Assembly (NCBI RefSeq): GCF_003931855.1
Contig: NZ_CP034248.1
Span: 3,224,001 to 3,288,000 of the forward strand
Reading direction: 5' to 3'
Length of the DNA stretch: 64,000 nucleotides
Source: Paenibacillus lentus
GTDB taxonomy: Bacteria; Bacillota; Bacilli; Paenibacillales; Paenibacillaceae
Part shown: piece by piece, positions 16,068 to 24,984 of the stretch
How the letters are laid out: every line of letters starts with the position of its first letter
Position numbering within the stretch: position 1 is the stretch's first letter
Made by a program: the position numbers and the translations under genes
Notes under the pieces: model-generated
What the model saw: only the letters and a program-made list of their open reading frames with translations
The model's database searches: none
Told to the model about the DNA's origin: nothing

Positions 16068-17555
16068 TTAGCTCACCCCCACAAGCTGGTCGTAGCGCTC
16101 AAGAGAGCCCTCCAAACGAGTTCCCGGGGGCGACAGCTTCTCCTCCCACGTAATGGGCAAGTCTCGGCTTCCATATTTCATACCAAGGATACCCGTGACG
16201 CGGGAAACTGCCGCATCCTGGCCTAGCAAAGCGATTGCCTCTTGGATCTGTTCTATGGTGTACACATCGCTCCAGTGCAACAGCGCCTGAAGGCGCTCTT
16301 TTCGCTCAGCCAGATCCTTCACCGTCACATACACGTGCAGTGTCTCCGGCAGCATGCGAAGGAACTGCGAATGTGTAACACTGCGCGGTTTTCTCAACCA
16401 TCCGCTAAATACTTTCGACCACGGAACGTCCGCCGTTCGTCCCGTGTAAGGTCTAGGCACCTCCCGAATCTTCTGGTGGTGACCGTTCAGGATAACCAGA
16501 CGATCCCAGAACGTTTGGATCAGCACCTCGCTACCTGGCGCAACCATTCCTAGTAACGGAATCGTCGTATCTTCAATCCGAATTTCCCCGTACTTATTGA
16601 CTACCGCAGCAGCCAAGCGAAAAGCATCAAATCCATGCTCCGGCAATGTAAGGAGCTTACGTCGGTCATCCTCCCACAGATCAGCGATTCGGCGGTTTTG
16701 AGCATAATGCTTACGCTGGTGATCTTGAGTTGCCTGCTCAGCGAAATACGCGACAAGTTGTTCATGGTTTTCATAGATGGGAATGGGGACGGCCCAGTTC
16801 CTCTTAGAGTAGCCGCATTTATTTTCCACATGCCCCTTTTCATGACCGCTATACGGATTGCAGAAGACAGCTTCAAACCGGTAATGGGCACAGAATCGCA
16901 GAAAGCCTTCGGTTAATTGCCGCTCGCCTCCTTTCTCGATATGCACGACGGCGGCAGACAGGTTGTCGAACCATATCCGCTGAGGAACACCGCCCATCTG
17001 TTCGAAGCATTGCTTCATCGCTTCTAAGAAGCATTCCTGATTTTCCGCCGGTGTCGGATAAACGAATGCAGCGTTGCTATGCGGGAAAGACATCACCAGA
17101 AGTTTATATGTAAGCATATGGTGCCCTTGGCTTACCTCAAGGGTCGTAAAGTCGACTTGAGCCTCTCCAGGCGGATGTTCTAGTCGTTCATACGTTTTGG
17201 CACGTTCCAGTTCCATTTCACTCTTTCGTTTCTGCACATAGGCTAGCACTGTACGTTGTCCGCCTGTAAATTGATGTTCGTCACGTAACCTTTGAAAAAT
17301 GCGTACACCTGTATGACGTTGCTTTCGGGGGAGCAAGCGGTCCTCTTCCAACCACGTATCGACAATCTCCATAAATGCCCCCATGACTGGACTTCTACTT
17401 TTTCGTTTGGCCACAGATACATTCCAGTTAGTTTGATCGGCATATTTTTTTGCTGTTCGCCAATGAACCCCCACACGTTCAGCTATTTCATTTACAGAAC
17501 AGCCTTCTACTTCGCGTAGAAATCTGATATAGTCTTGTTGAGGCATTTTCAACAT
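16068..17555 (-). CDS. istA: IS21-family transposase IstA
   Basis: DDE transposase of about 495 residues. An N-terminal helix-turn-helix (CSVNEIAERVGVHWRTAKKY) is followed by the catalytic core with the first Asp in EAQVDFTTLE and the second in RIWFDNLSAAV, and the conserved Glu in YSGHEKGHVEN. I start it at ATG 17555 (MLKMPQQDY), near GAGGAG; an alternative ATG is 17546, and the frame extends upstream to 17642 without a site. No frameshift is seen, so the element is probably functional. Confidence 0.93.
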   Translation of the reverse strand: MLKMPQQDYIRFLREVEGCSVNEIAERVGVHWRTAKKYADQTNWNVSVAKRKSRSPVMGAFMEIVDTWLEEDRLLPRKQRHTGVRIFQRLRDEHQFTGGQRTVLAYVQKRKSEMELERAKTYERLEHPPGEAQVDFTTLEVSQGHHMLTYKLLVMSFPHSNAAFVYPTPAENQECFLEAMKQCFEQMGGVPQRIWFDNLSAAVVHIEKGGERQLTEGFLRFCAHYRFEAVFCNPYSGHEKGHVENKCGYSKRNWAVPIPIYENHEQLVAYFAEQATQDHQRKHYAQNRRIADLWEDDRRKLLTLPEHGFDAFRLAAAVVNKYGEIRIEDTTIPLLGMVAPGSEVLIQTFWDRLVILNGHHQKIREVPRPYTGRTADVPWSKVFSGWLRKPRSVTHSQFLRMLPETLHVYVTVKDLAERKERLQALLHWSDVYTIEQIQEAIALLGQDAAVSRVTGILGMKYGSRDLPITWEEKLSPPGTRLEGSLERYDQLVGVS

Positions 17556-17891
17556 CCTTTCATTTCTCCTCTCGCTACGTTGTCGCAAACATAACGATAG
17601 GATGATAATGGGATGCTGACAAGTGTCTCTTTTTTGCATCAAAGTTCGGCATTTTTACGCTGCAATATTAGGCACTTTTATTATGCAAGAAACAAATAAG
17701 GACATCTTGCTGCAACATGAGCTTGCGGTAATGGAAGGCATTCTTGAAAGTAAGGCAGAGTATCGCAAGATCATTAAAGCCGGCATTGCCAAGTGGGTTA
17801 AGGACTTTCAGGACGGCAAGATCGAAATTAAAATGGTCGACGACCTGAAAAAGCTGATAGAAAAAGATATCGAATTGCAGAAGGACGAATT

Positions 17892-18473
17892 TTAAGATCG
17901 TTCTTTTTCAATCTCTTCAATAACCGTCAAGTGACGTTTATACAGGGTTTTTCTTTTGTGACTTAAAAGAATATGATTCATAGCTACACCAAAGAGAACT
18001 ATCCCAATAAAACTCACAGTAAGATAGGCGGAAGTTCCGTTTTTCAATGCATCAAGAATATCTTGAACGTTTTTGTACCATGAGAAAGAGTCCTTTTTTA
18101 GCTCGGTGTTCGTATTTAAAAAGCTTAGCAATGCAACAAAAATGGTAACTGATACCCCCATAACCGTTAACAGTAGTGTTAGTACTAGCTTTAAGAAAAC
18201 GTCGATTATTTGAGTAAGTGGATTATTGTTAATATCATGCGATTTTACACTAAGTTTCACAATTTTAAATTTTCCAGGTGATAGTTGTTTATAGGACTGG
18301 TAAAGAGTATCAGTTATTTTGTAGTCAGAAAATATGTTTTTTTCGTTAATTTTCAAATTCTTAAAAGGCGTCTGTAAGTCTTTTTCAAATCTTCTAAACA
18401 AATACCAATCAACGGCAATAAGGAAAATGAAAATTAATGCAACAATAATTTCGTACCAGTGAAATAATTGCAT
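17892..18473 (-). CDS. Membrane protein of unknown function, antisense cargo gene
   Basis: 193 residues with an N-terminal transmembrane helix (EIIVALIFIFLIAVDWYLF), a polar domain of about 75 residues, two or three further helices (near residues 90-115 and 145-170) and a charged cytosolic tail ending EEIEKERS. The start ATG has AGAGGT seven bases upstream, and a very AT-rich promoter-like stretch (18484-18515) precedes it. It is convergent with the interrupted phage gene, sharing bases of the stop codons, and separates that gene from the small-terminase gene. Strand, composition and intactness mark it as a moron-type insertion. Function unknown. Confidence 0.6.
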   Translation of the reverse strand: MQLFHWYEIIVALIFIFLIAVDWYLFRRFEKDLQTPFKNLKINEKNIFSDYKITDTLYQSYKQLSPGKFKIVKLSVKSHDINNNPLTQIIDVFLKLVLTLLLTVMGVSVTIFVALLSFLNTNTELKKDSFSWYKNVQDILDALKNGTSAYLTVSFIGIVLFGVAMNHILLSHKRKTLYKRHLTVIEEIEKERS

Positions 18474-18558
18474 AATAGTACCTCTTTCTATTTATTTATT
18501 ATTTATTATTTTTATCGGTTGTTTGATTCTCTTAAATTACGGGGGTGGTGATAATGTA

Positions 18559-19230
18559 ATGGCGAGGGCTCGCGATCCGAACCGTGACCATGCCAAAGAA
18601 ATATGGCTGGAACACGGAGGAGACATCACCAATAGGCGAATAGCCGAGATGCTAGGCGTAGACGAAAAGAAGATTGCTGTATGGAAACAGCGGGATAAAT
18701 GGAATGTTGTACAACAAAAGCGCGGAGCCCCAAAGGGTAACAAATACAAGTCGGTAACCGTGGCGGTGCTCCTAAAGGTAGAATGCAAGGGGGAAACCGC
18801 GGCGGCTCCGGCGGGCCACACGGCAATAAGAAGGCTGTCACCACTGGGGAATATGAAACGATTTTAAGACGAGCAGGAGCTAGTTGACCAGATTGATACC
18901 GATCCTGTCCAGCAGGCTGATGAGGCTATTAAGCTGCTGATGATCCGGGAGCGCCGTTTGCTGCAGCGAATCGGAAAACTGATGAACGGTCTGACTGAGA
19001 AGCAGCGACGGGTACTTTATGAGCTGAAGGCGATCAAAGAAGCCATGACTGTTCACGATGAAAAAACAGGTGTAACCAAGACGATCCCGGTCACAAGAAA
19101 TTACTTGGTAGAATCTCAGATTGGGGAGACGTCTTACCGGGCGATTAAGGATATCATTTCTTTAGAAGAAGTTCTAACCCGTATTCAGGACAAGAAGTTG
19201 AAGGCCATAAAGCTAATGTATGAAATCTAA
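18559..19230 (+). pseudogene. Phage terminase small subunit (PBSX XtmA-like), frameshifted
   Basis: ATG 18559 opens MARARDPNRDHAKEIWLEHG with a small HTH (IAEMLGVDEKKIAVWKQRD), the DNA-binding start of PBSX-type small terminases. A frameshift near 18745 moves reading to a second frame with GGAPKGRMQGGNRGG and TTGEYETIL. A second shift near 18868 leads to DEQELVDQIDTDP and ends at TAA 19228. In related proteins the last part is longer; here the end (KLKAIKLMYEI) runs straight into the MFS remnant, so the 3' end is probably lost at a recombination joint. It recognised phage DNA for packaging. Confidence 0.85.
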
Positions 19231-20267
19231 TATGATATTTCCATTTATGGCTATTTACTATTCCGCCCATTTTGGCGTAAATACGGCTGGGGCATTTCTA
19301 TTGATCAATATCATGATCGGAATTGTGACCAGTTTCCTGGGGGGATATTTGTCAGATAGCTATGGGAGGAAGCGGGTGATCGTTCTTGCGGAAGTTCTCC
19401 GATTCTTTGCTTTTTTTACGATGATGGTGTGTAATTCGCCTTGGTTCCTATCTCCGACGGTTACTTTTTATATGATGACTATACATAGTATATGCTCGGC
19501 GTTGTCAATGGTAGCCACACAAGCTATGCTGATCGAGGTAAGCGAGCCGGACGAGCGTAAATGGATGTATTCAATTATGTTTTGGGCAAGTAATTTGTCC
19601 ATAGCGATCGGAAGTGTCCTTGGAGGCCTATTATTCAAAAATTACTTATTCGAGCTGTTAATAGCCTTGTCTGCTGCTTCATTAGTTACCTGCAATTTGA
19701 TCATCTTCTTCATTAAGGAGAGTGAGGAGAGCTTTGCAGTTAACCAAGCCAATAAGGGTAGAAATTTGAAGGGACATATCATTCAACTTTTCACGAATTA
19801 TCGAAATGTTTTTAGCGACAAAGTATTTATGTGGTATGTATTTGCTGGAATTCTTGTTATCTACTGAATTTCAATTAGCTAACTATATAAGTATTCGCTT
19901 TGCGCAGGAAATTCCCGAACAAAGTCTATTCGGCTGGCGGATTGGGGGCATTGAACTGACTGGCTTGCTGAGGACGGAAAATACAATTCTTGTTGTCACA
20001 TACCTGGCTCATCTTCCTCCTGAGCATGCCCGGGCTTCCTATTTGGCTGTGAGCGGGATGAGAAACAGTTTGGCCATGTTAGTGAGTGCGATTACGGTAA
20101 TCCTAAGCACATTTCTAGAAAAGCTTGGAACAACGCTTTGGATCGCCATTTTGGGTGGGATTGGTTTGATTTTATTCATTTGTATTACGCCAGCCTTGGA
20201 TAAGCGTGTGAAAATAGAGCAAGAGGAGGGACATAAAAAAGCTGTCTCGGCTGAGACAGCTAATTAA
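19220..20267 (+). pseudogene. MFS drug-type transporter remnant
   Basis: From 19220 the frame reads MIFPFMAIYYSAHFG, which in complete relatives lies in the first transmembrane helix, so the N-terminus is missing. The MFS motif GGYLSDSYGRKRV follows. A frameshift near 19863 (premature TGA) moves reading to a second frame from STEFQLANYISIRF on. Between TENTILVV and TYLAHLPPEHARASYLAV roughly 50-60 residues normally present appear to be deleted in frame. The C-terminal end is within the mtnB terminator. Three separate lesions leave no functional transporter. Its truncation marks the right edge of the phage-derived region. Confidence 0.8.
20234..20261 (-). terminator. Intrinsic terminator of the pro-mtn operon
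   Basis: On the minus strand AGCTGTCTC-AGCC-GAGACAGCT is followed by six T (20261 down to 20234). It lies about 30 bp after the mtnB stop codon, overlapping the end of the MFS remnant. Confidence 0.85.
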
Positions 20268-20290
20268 TATCAGAAATACAAGATATCTTA

Positions 20291-20932
20291 TTATTTTAAT
20301 GCCAACCTACGGTACTCCACTTCAAAAATAAATTCGAACGCCTCCAAATGCCGCTTCGCCTCGAAGGCATTTTTGCCCCATACGTAGATACCATGATTGC
20401 GCAGCAATATACCTGGGATTTCTGGCTTCAATGCGCCGGGCACAAGCTTGGCAATTGAAAGGATGTCCGCATAATTCGGCAGCACCGGAATTTCAATTGC
20501 TGCGTTTTCCTCCCAGATACCAAGTCCTTTGATCAGTTCGATGCCCTGTACTGGAACATAGCCCTGATCTCCATATAATTCGCTCAGCACGTTGTTGAAA
20601 ACGGTGTGCACATGAAAAATGGCACCGCAACCGGTCATTCGATAGATTTTGGCATGGATCAGCGTCTCGGCACTCGGCTTAAGCTTTGTCGTTTCACAAG
20701 GCTCGCCGGCTTCATCTACGAAAAGGAAATCCTCCGGTGTGTGAATGGACTTATCTTTGCCGCTGGAGGTGACCGCGAAATGGAATGAGTCAGGTGAGTA
20801 CTCTCCAACGCGGATGGAGAGATTACCGCTTGTCCCGGGGAACCAGCCCCGTGCGGCAAATTGCTGCTTGACCTTTCGCAGCTCGTCCAGCGCGGATTGC
20901 TTCTCTTCTAAAGAAATAGCTGTAAAACTCAT
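20291..20932 (-). CDS. mtnB: Methylthioribulose-1-phosphate dehydratase
   Basis: Class II aldolase-like zinc enzyme of 213 residues that dehydrates 5-methylthioribulose-1-phosphate in methionine salvage. Family landmarks are GWFPGTSGNLSIRVG near residue 30, the metal-binding HVHTVFNN, and LLRNHGIYVWGK. The start ATG 20932 is preceded by AAGGAG at 12 bases; an in-frame upstream extension to 20992 overlaps mtnX. It is the last gene of the minus-strand operon and is followed by a terminator. The acireductone dioxygenase gene mtnD, which follows mtnB in B. subtilis, is absent here. Confidence 0.93.
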   Translation of the reverse strand: MSFTAISLEEKQSALDELRKVKQQFAARGWFPGTSGNLSIRVGEYSPDSFHFAVTSSGKDKSIHTPEDFLFVDEAGEPCETTKLKPSAETLIHAKIYRMTGCGAIFHVHTVFNNVLSELYGDQGYVPVQGIELIKGLGIWEENAAIEIPVLPNYADILSIAKLVPGALKPEIPGILLRNHGIYVWGKNAFEAKRHLEAFEFIFEVEYRRLALK

Positions 20933-20936
20933 CTTT

Positions 20937-21608
20937 TTATCTATCTCCTTCACGTTGGATAAGATCGGCCCGGATGTCATAGAACGTATCAAACGGCGTA
21001 TGGTTTACTCCGAGCTCCTGACATTTCTCGGTCAATCGGGCTCTGGAATACACGCGATCCGCCAGTTTGGCGCCTTCAAAGTCCGTCAGACTGTCCCCGA
21101 TCAGAATACGTTCGTAGCGGCTGGTCTGGAACTGTCTCATGACGGTCGTTTTGCACATGCCGCAGTCACTGCTGCAATGCTCATCACAGGGAGTAGGCCA
21201 TGTAATTGTAATTTTATCGGTGCTAAAGTCTGCACCGTTACAATAAATATGCTCATGCGGTATATCGAATGGGGCGAGCAGCGGATGTACAAAGAAATCA
21301 ATGCCGCCGCTGGTCACGTAAAACGGAATTTCACGGTCACGCAAGTAGCCAAGAAAATCCGCGAATCCAGCTCGAATTCCAGCTTGACCGAGTACAAAAT
21401 CCGTAACCTCCTGTTTCATGGAGGAGGGGAGCAGGGAGAACATCCGCCCGACTCCCTCGCGGATGGATATGTCATGAGATAATATCCGCTCCATAATCGG
21501 CTCGTAGCCCTTAGGCTTAAAGTGCTTCATAATCGCTACGATATTATCGCTTAATGTAATCGTCCCGTCGAAATCGCAGAAGATGACGGGCTGCTTGCGA
21601 CTAATCAT
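20937..21608 (-). CDS. mtnX: 2-hydroxy-3-keto-5-methylthiopentenyl-1-phosphate phosphatase
   Basis: HAD-superfamily phosphatase of 223 residues. The nucleophile motif is VIFCDFDGTITLSD, and the C-terminal motif GDSLTDFEGAKLAD carries the metal-binding acids. A cysteine-rich loop (CDEHCSSDCGMCK) is typical of MtnX. It removes the phosphate made by the MtnW step to give acireductone. The start ATG 21608 has GGGAGG six bases upstream and overlaps the mtnW stop by four bases (ATGA), showing translational coupling. Confidence 0.93.
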   Translation of the reverse strand: MISRKQPVIFCDFDGTITLSDNIVAIMKHFKPKGYEPIMERILSHDISIREGVGRMFSLLPSSMKQEVTDFVLGQAGIRAGFADFLGYLRDREIPFYVTSGGIDFFVHPLLAPFDIPHEHIYCNGADFSTDKITITWPTPCDEHCSSDCGMCKTTVMRQFQTSRYERILIGDSLTDFEGAKLADRVYSRARLTEKCQELGVNHTPFDTFYDIRADLIQREGDR

Positions 21609-22825
21609 TTTTGTCCTCCCCAAATATCCAGTGCGGCCTTCAATTCCGGCAGGCTTTCTGCGGCCTGCTCCAGCGGTACGCCGTTCAGTGAAGCGTCAAT
21701 CGCTTGCAGGAAGGCACGACCGCCACTGCTGGCTCCATTCGGATGGCCGTGGATACCGCCCCCGGCATTCACCACAACATCGGTACCGAAATCGCTAATG
21801 ATCTGCGGAACAAGTCCGGGATGGATACCCGCCGAAGGAACCGGAAAACTGCTGCGGATCGCCAGCTCTGACGTTACTAGCTCGCGTTGGATGGCCAGAT
21901 TCTCTTCCCGCGGCATGACGACCGATCCGTATGGAGATGGAAAGAGTACGAGGTCAGCTCCGGCGACGCGCATGAGCTTCCCAAGTAACAGTGACGCGGC
22001 AATGCCGTAGTGCGGTGAAGGATATAGAGCTCCGGCAAGAGAGGGATGCGCGGCAATCGGCACGGAAATATCCGGATCGCTGCTCAGCTCCTGCAGGACG
22101 TCGAACCCGTAAGGCAAAACGTTGAACAAAAGGGCGGATGCGCCTGCATCGATAGCCCGCAGCGCCTGTTCCTTCAGCGTAGATGTGCGCCCGGTCAGGT
22201 TAACCGCATAGAGAAGCTCCTTGCCTGTAATGTGCTTGGCTTCTTCTGTAGCTTGACGACAGAGCTTTACGCGCTGCTCAATTGGTGTCAGCGGATTCTC
22301 GAACAGAATCTCATCATCCTTGATGAGATCGACGCCGCCTAAGGCTTGAGCCATGAACTGTTCGCGCAGTCCGTCCAGATCATAGCCGATCACGGATTTG
22401 AAGATGCTCATGAGCAGTGGGCGATGAGGTACGCCAAGCAGCTCGCGAACGCCTTGGATGCCGAATTTCGGTCCGGAATACGCCCGCATAAAATTATCGG
22501 ACAGCTTCAGGTCAAGCAGTTTGATTTTGCCGTCCATGGAAATCTTGCCGAAAACAGTAATGATCAGGGCAGGGATATCGGAAGTGAAGTTGACGTCCGG
22601 GTAGGAAATAGCTACATCCGCATAACGCTCGCCCGAGACACCGTTTGGAGAGTCGTATACATCGACGTTCTCGACGCGTCCCAGGTGAACACGCATCTCG
22701 TCCTGCTTGATCTGCGGCAGCTCCGTCCATGTGCCGACGGTCATGCCGACTGCGATGGATTCGGCTTTTTTGTGGAAATCTGCTTTATCGTCGTAAATAC
22801 GGTACGTAGCCGTACAATAGCTCAT
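21605..22825 (-). CDS. mtnW: 2,3-diketo-5-methylthiopentyl-1-phosphate enolase (RuBisCO-like protein)
   Basis: RuBisCO-like enolase of 406 residues acting between MtnB and MtnX. The lysine-carbamate motif region GGVDLIKDDE is present near residue 170, along with the GGGIHGHPNGASSGG phosphate loop near the C-terminus. Several residues needed for CO2 fixation by true RuBisCO are replaced, as in other MtnW proteins. The start ATG 22825 overlaps the proC stop by four bases and has AAGGAGG inside proC, so methionine-salvage genes are directly fused to the proline operon. Confidence 0.93.
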   Translation of the reverse strand: MSYCTATYRIYDDKADFHKKAESIAVGMTVGTWTELPQIKQDEMRVHLGRVENVDVYDSPNGVSGERYADVAISYPDVNFTSDIPALIITVFGKISMDGKIKLLDLKLSDNFMRAYSGPKFGIQGVRELLGVPHRPLLMSIFKSVIGYDLDGLREQFMAQALGGVDLIKDDEILFENPLTPIEQRVKLCRQATEEAKHITGKELLYAVNLTGRTSTLKEQALRAIDAGASALLFNVLPYGFDVLQELSSDPDISVPIAAHPSLAGALYPSPHYGIAASLLLGKLMRVAGADLVLFPSPYGSVVMPREENLAIQRELVTSELAIRSSFPVPSAGIHPGLVPQIISDFGTDVVVNAGGGIHGHPNGASSGGRAFLQAIDASLNGVPLEQAAESLPELKAALDIWGGQK

Positions 22826-23682
22826 AACAATGCCTCCTTTACTGCTTCACCCATTTCCTTGGAACGTTCGGCGGCTCGATGCACAGCGGCCTTAACAATC
22901 CCGTTAAAGCTGCCTGCGGCCAGCGTCTCCAGCGCGGCTTGCGTAGACCCATTCGGGGAAGTGATGTCCTTGCGGAGCTTGGCGGGCTCCTCACCCGTCT
23001 CCTTCATCATGGAAGCGGCACCGAGCACGGTCTGCACGGTAAGGTCTCGCGCCTGCCCGGGGGTCAGCCCGCCTTCGATGCCTGCTTCGATCATCGCTTC
23101 CATCATGTAATAGATGTAGGCGGGGCCGCTTCCAGATACGCCTGTCAAAATTTCCATTTGCTCCTCAGGTATGACTTGAACCATGCCCACAGCCTCAAAC
23201 ATCGCCAAGACCTGCTTCGTTTGCTCCTCAGTCACTTCAGTGGAGAAGGAGATGCCGGTCGCTCCATGACCGATCGAGCTTGAAGTGTTCGGCATCGTGC
23301 GGGCAATTGGCGCTTCATAGCCAAGCAGCGCTTGAATTGTAGAGATAGATAGGCCGGCAATGACGGATACCACTAGCTGATCCTTATTCAGCAACGATCC
23401 CAGCGCTTTGAGCGCCTGGCCAGCATCTTTAGGCTTCATTGCCAGGACGATGACCGATGCGGAGGAGAGATAGGCCTCTTTCTCCGCATCGTCGCGTCCT
23501 GTCTGAATACCGTAGGTATCTTCTAAGTAGGTCAGCCGCTCCTGATTACTGCGGTTCAGCATGGAGATGGCTTTTGGCGAGGCTACTTTGCGGTGAATTA
23601 ACCCGCGTACGATGGCCTCTGCCATAGAACCAGCGCCATAAAAGCAGATCGAAGGTTCATTATTCTTGATGTTATTTGTCAT
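22822..23682 (-). CDS. proC: Pyrroline-5-carboxylate reductase
   Basis: Last step of proline synthesis, reducing pyrroline-5-carboxylate with NAD(P)H. It has 286 residues with an N-terminal Rossmann glycine loop CFYGAGSMAEAI and the family signature in VSGSGPAYIYYMMEAMIEAG, followed by DITSPNGSTQAALE. It lies 12 bp after proA on the same strand and overlaps mtnW. The three proline genes plus the T-box leader form one regulated unit. Confidence 0.95.
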   Translation of the reverse strand: MTNNIKNNEPSICFYGAGSMAEAIVRGLIHRKVASPKAISMLNRSNQERLTYLEDTYGIQTGRDDAEKEAYLSSASVIVLAMKPKDAGQALKALGSLLNKDQLVVSVIAGLSISTIQALLGYEAPIARTMPNTSSSIGHGATGISFSTEVTEEQTKQVLAMFEAVGMVQVIPEEQMEILTGVSGSGPAYIYYMMEAMIEAGIEGGLTPGQARDLTVQTVLGAASMMKETGEEPAKLRKDITSPNGSTQAALETLAAGSFNGIVKAAVHRAAERSKEMGEAVKEALL

Positions 23683-23694
23683 GGTATGGTCTCC

Positions 23695-24942
23695 TTAGCT
23701 CCGAATCTGTCCGCTTCCCTGAATAATGTACTTGCTTGAAGTCAACGCTGGCAGTCCCATTGGGCCCCTGGCATGCAGCTTCTGCGTGCTGATCCCGATC
23801 TCGGCTCCAAAACCAAACTCAAATCCGTCTGTGAAGCGCGTGGAGGCATTATGATAAACGGCTGCCGCATCCACTTCCTGCAGGAAGCGTTCCGCGTTCG
23901 CGCCGTCCTCGGTCACAATGCATTCGGAGTGCTTTGTACCGAAACGGTTAATATGCTGGAGAGCTTCATCCAGGTTATCGACAATTTTAATATTAAGAAT
24001 ATAATCGTTGTATTCCGTGGCGTAATCCTCTTCCAGCGCCGGTTGTGCCCAATCGATCAGGCAGCGCGTTTCCTCGCAGCCACGCAGCTCTACATTGGAC
24101 TCGCGCAGCTTATCCGCGATATTCGCAAAATGAGACTGTGCGAAGTTTTTATGGATAAGCAGCGTCTCCATTGCGTTGCAGACGGAAGGGCGCTGTACTT
24201 TGGCATTAAGCGTAATCTCTGCAGCCATGCTCGGATTTGCTGTCGCATCTAAGAACGTATGGCAAATGCCAGCACCTGTCTCAATAACTGGTACGGTGGC
24301 GTTTTGCACGACATTTTGGATCAATGAACTGCCGCCGCGCGGAATTACGACATCCAGCAGTCCGTTCAGCTTAAGCATCTCGTCCACGGAAGAGCGGTTA
24401 GGATCTTCGATAAGTTGGACCGCATCGCGCGGTACGGCGCTGGTTGCAAGCGATCCATGGATAATTTCTACAATTTTGCGATTGGAGGACAGGGCAGAGG
24501 AGCCGCCCCGCAGTACGACGGCGTTGCCGGTCTTCAGGCACAATCCGATGGCATCGACCGTAACGTTCGGACGCGCTTCATAAATCATACCAATGACTCC
24601 TAGTGGGACACGCTTCTTGACGATATGAAGACCGTTCGGGCGCTCGATTGTCTCCAGTGTTTCTCCGATCGGATCCGGCAGTTCTACGATTTGACGAAGT
24701 CCTTCCGCGATACTGGCAATCCGCTCTTCTGTTAGTGCAAGCCGATCCAGCAAGGATACGGAGGTACCGTTCTCCCGGCCGCGCTGCAAATCTTCCTTGT
24801 TCGCCTCGATAATCGCTTCGCTATGATCGATTAAGGCTTGGGCGCAATCCAGCAATGCCTTATTTTTTTGTTCTGTCGTTAGACTATTCAATACGTTGGT
24901 TGCTCTACCAGCTAGCTCTGCCTTTTGTCTTACTTCGCTCAT
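23695..24942 (-). CDS. proA: Gamma-glutamyl phosphate reductase
   Basis: Aldehyde-dehydrogenase-like enzyme of 415 residues that reduces glutamyl-5-phosphate to the semialdehyde. Landmarks are LGVIGMIYEARPNVTVDA near residue 114, the catalytic Cys region RPSVCNAMETLLIH near residue 252, and the C-terminal RFTDGFEFGFGAEIGIS. The start ATG 24942 is preceded by GAGGT. It lies 42 bp after proB. Length and motifs are normal. Confidence 0.95.
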   Translation of the reverse strand: MSEVRQKAELAGRATNVLNSLTTEQKNKALLDCAQALIDHSEAIIEANKEDLQRGRENGTSVSLLDRLALTEERIASIAEGLRQIVELPDPIGETLETIERPNGLHIVKKRVPLGVIGMIYEARPNVTVDAIGLCLKTGNAVVLRGGSSALSSNRKIVEIIHGSLATSAVPRDAVQLIEDPNRSSVDEMLKLNGLLDVVIPRGGSSLIQNVVQNATVPVIETGAGICHTFLDATANPSMAAEITLNAKVQRPSVCNAMETLLIHKNFAQSHFANIADKLRESNVELRGCEETRCLIDWAQPALEEDYATEYNDYILNIKIVDNLDEALQHINRFGTKHSECIVTEDGANAERFLQEVDAAAVYHNASTRFTDGFEFGFGAEIGISTQKLHARGPMGLPALTSSKYIIQGSGQIRS

Positions 24943-24984
24943 TCGAATACCTCCTCAAAATGGTTAAAGTTTAAAACTTGTGAT

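Larger units (their letters stand above)
15259..17687 (-). mobile_element. IS21-family insertion sequence (about 2.4 kb)
   Basis: Carries istA and istB in the usual order on the minus strand. The ends read TGTAGATAATAAGTG on the left and, on the complement of the right, TGCATAATAAAAGTG. Internal related repeats on both sides (for example CACTTGCCAGCATC and its right-hand counterpart ACACTTGTCAGCATC) are the multiple transposase-binding sites typical of IS21. I see no clean target duplication, so exact borders are uncertain by a few bases. Confidence 0.88.
15248..17895 (+). pseudogene. Small phage gene (about 73 aa), split by the IS21-family element
   Basis: GAGGGG then ATG 15248 opens Met-Gly-Thr, and the IS begins at the fourth codon. 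On the far side the frame resumes as QETNKDILLQHELAVMEGIL and runs to TAA 17893, ending KKLIEKDIELQKDEF. The join Met-Gly-Thr-Gln-Glu-Thr reads smoothly. A new ATG (17683) created by the right IS end sits directly before the Gln codon, but no ribosome site precedes it. The protein is charged and helical, not recognised, and its place just upstream of the small-terminase gene suggests a packaging-region phage protein. Its stop codon overlaps the stop of the convergent gene that follows. Confidence 0.65.
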
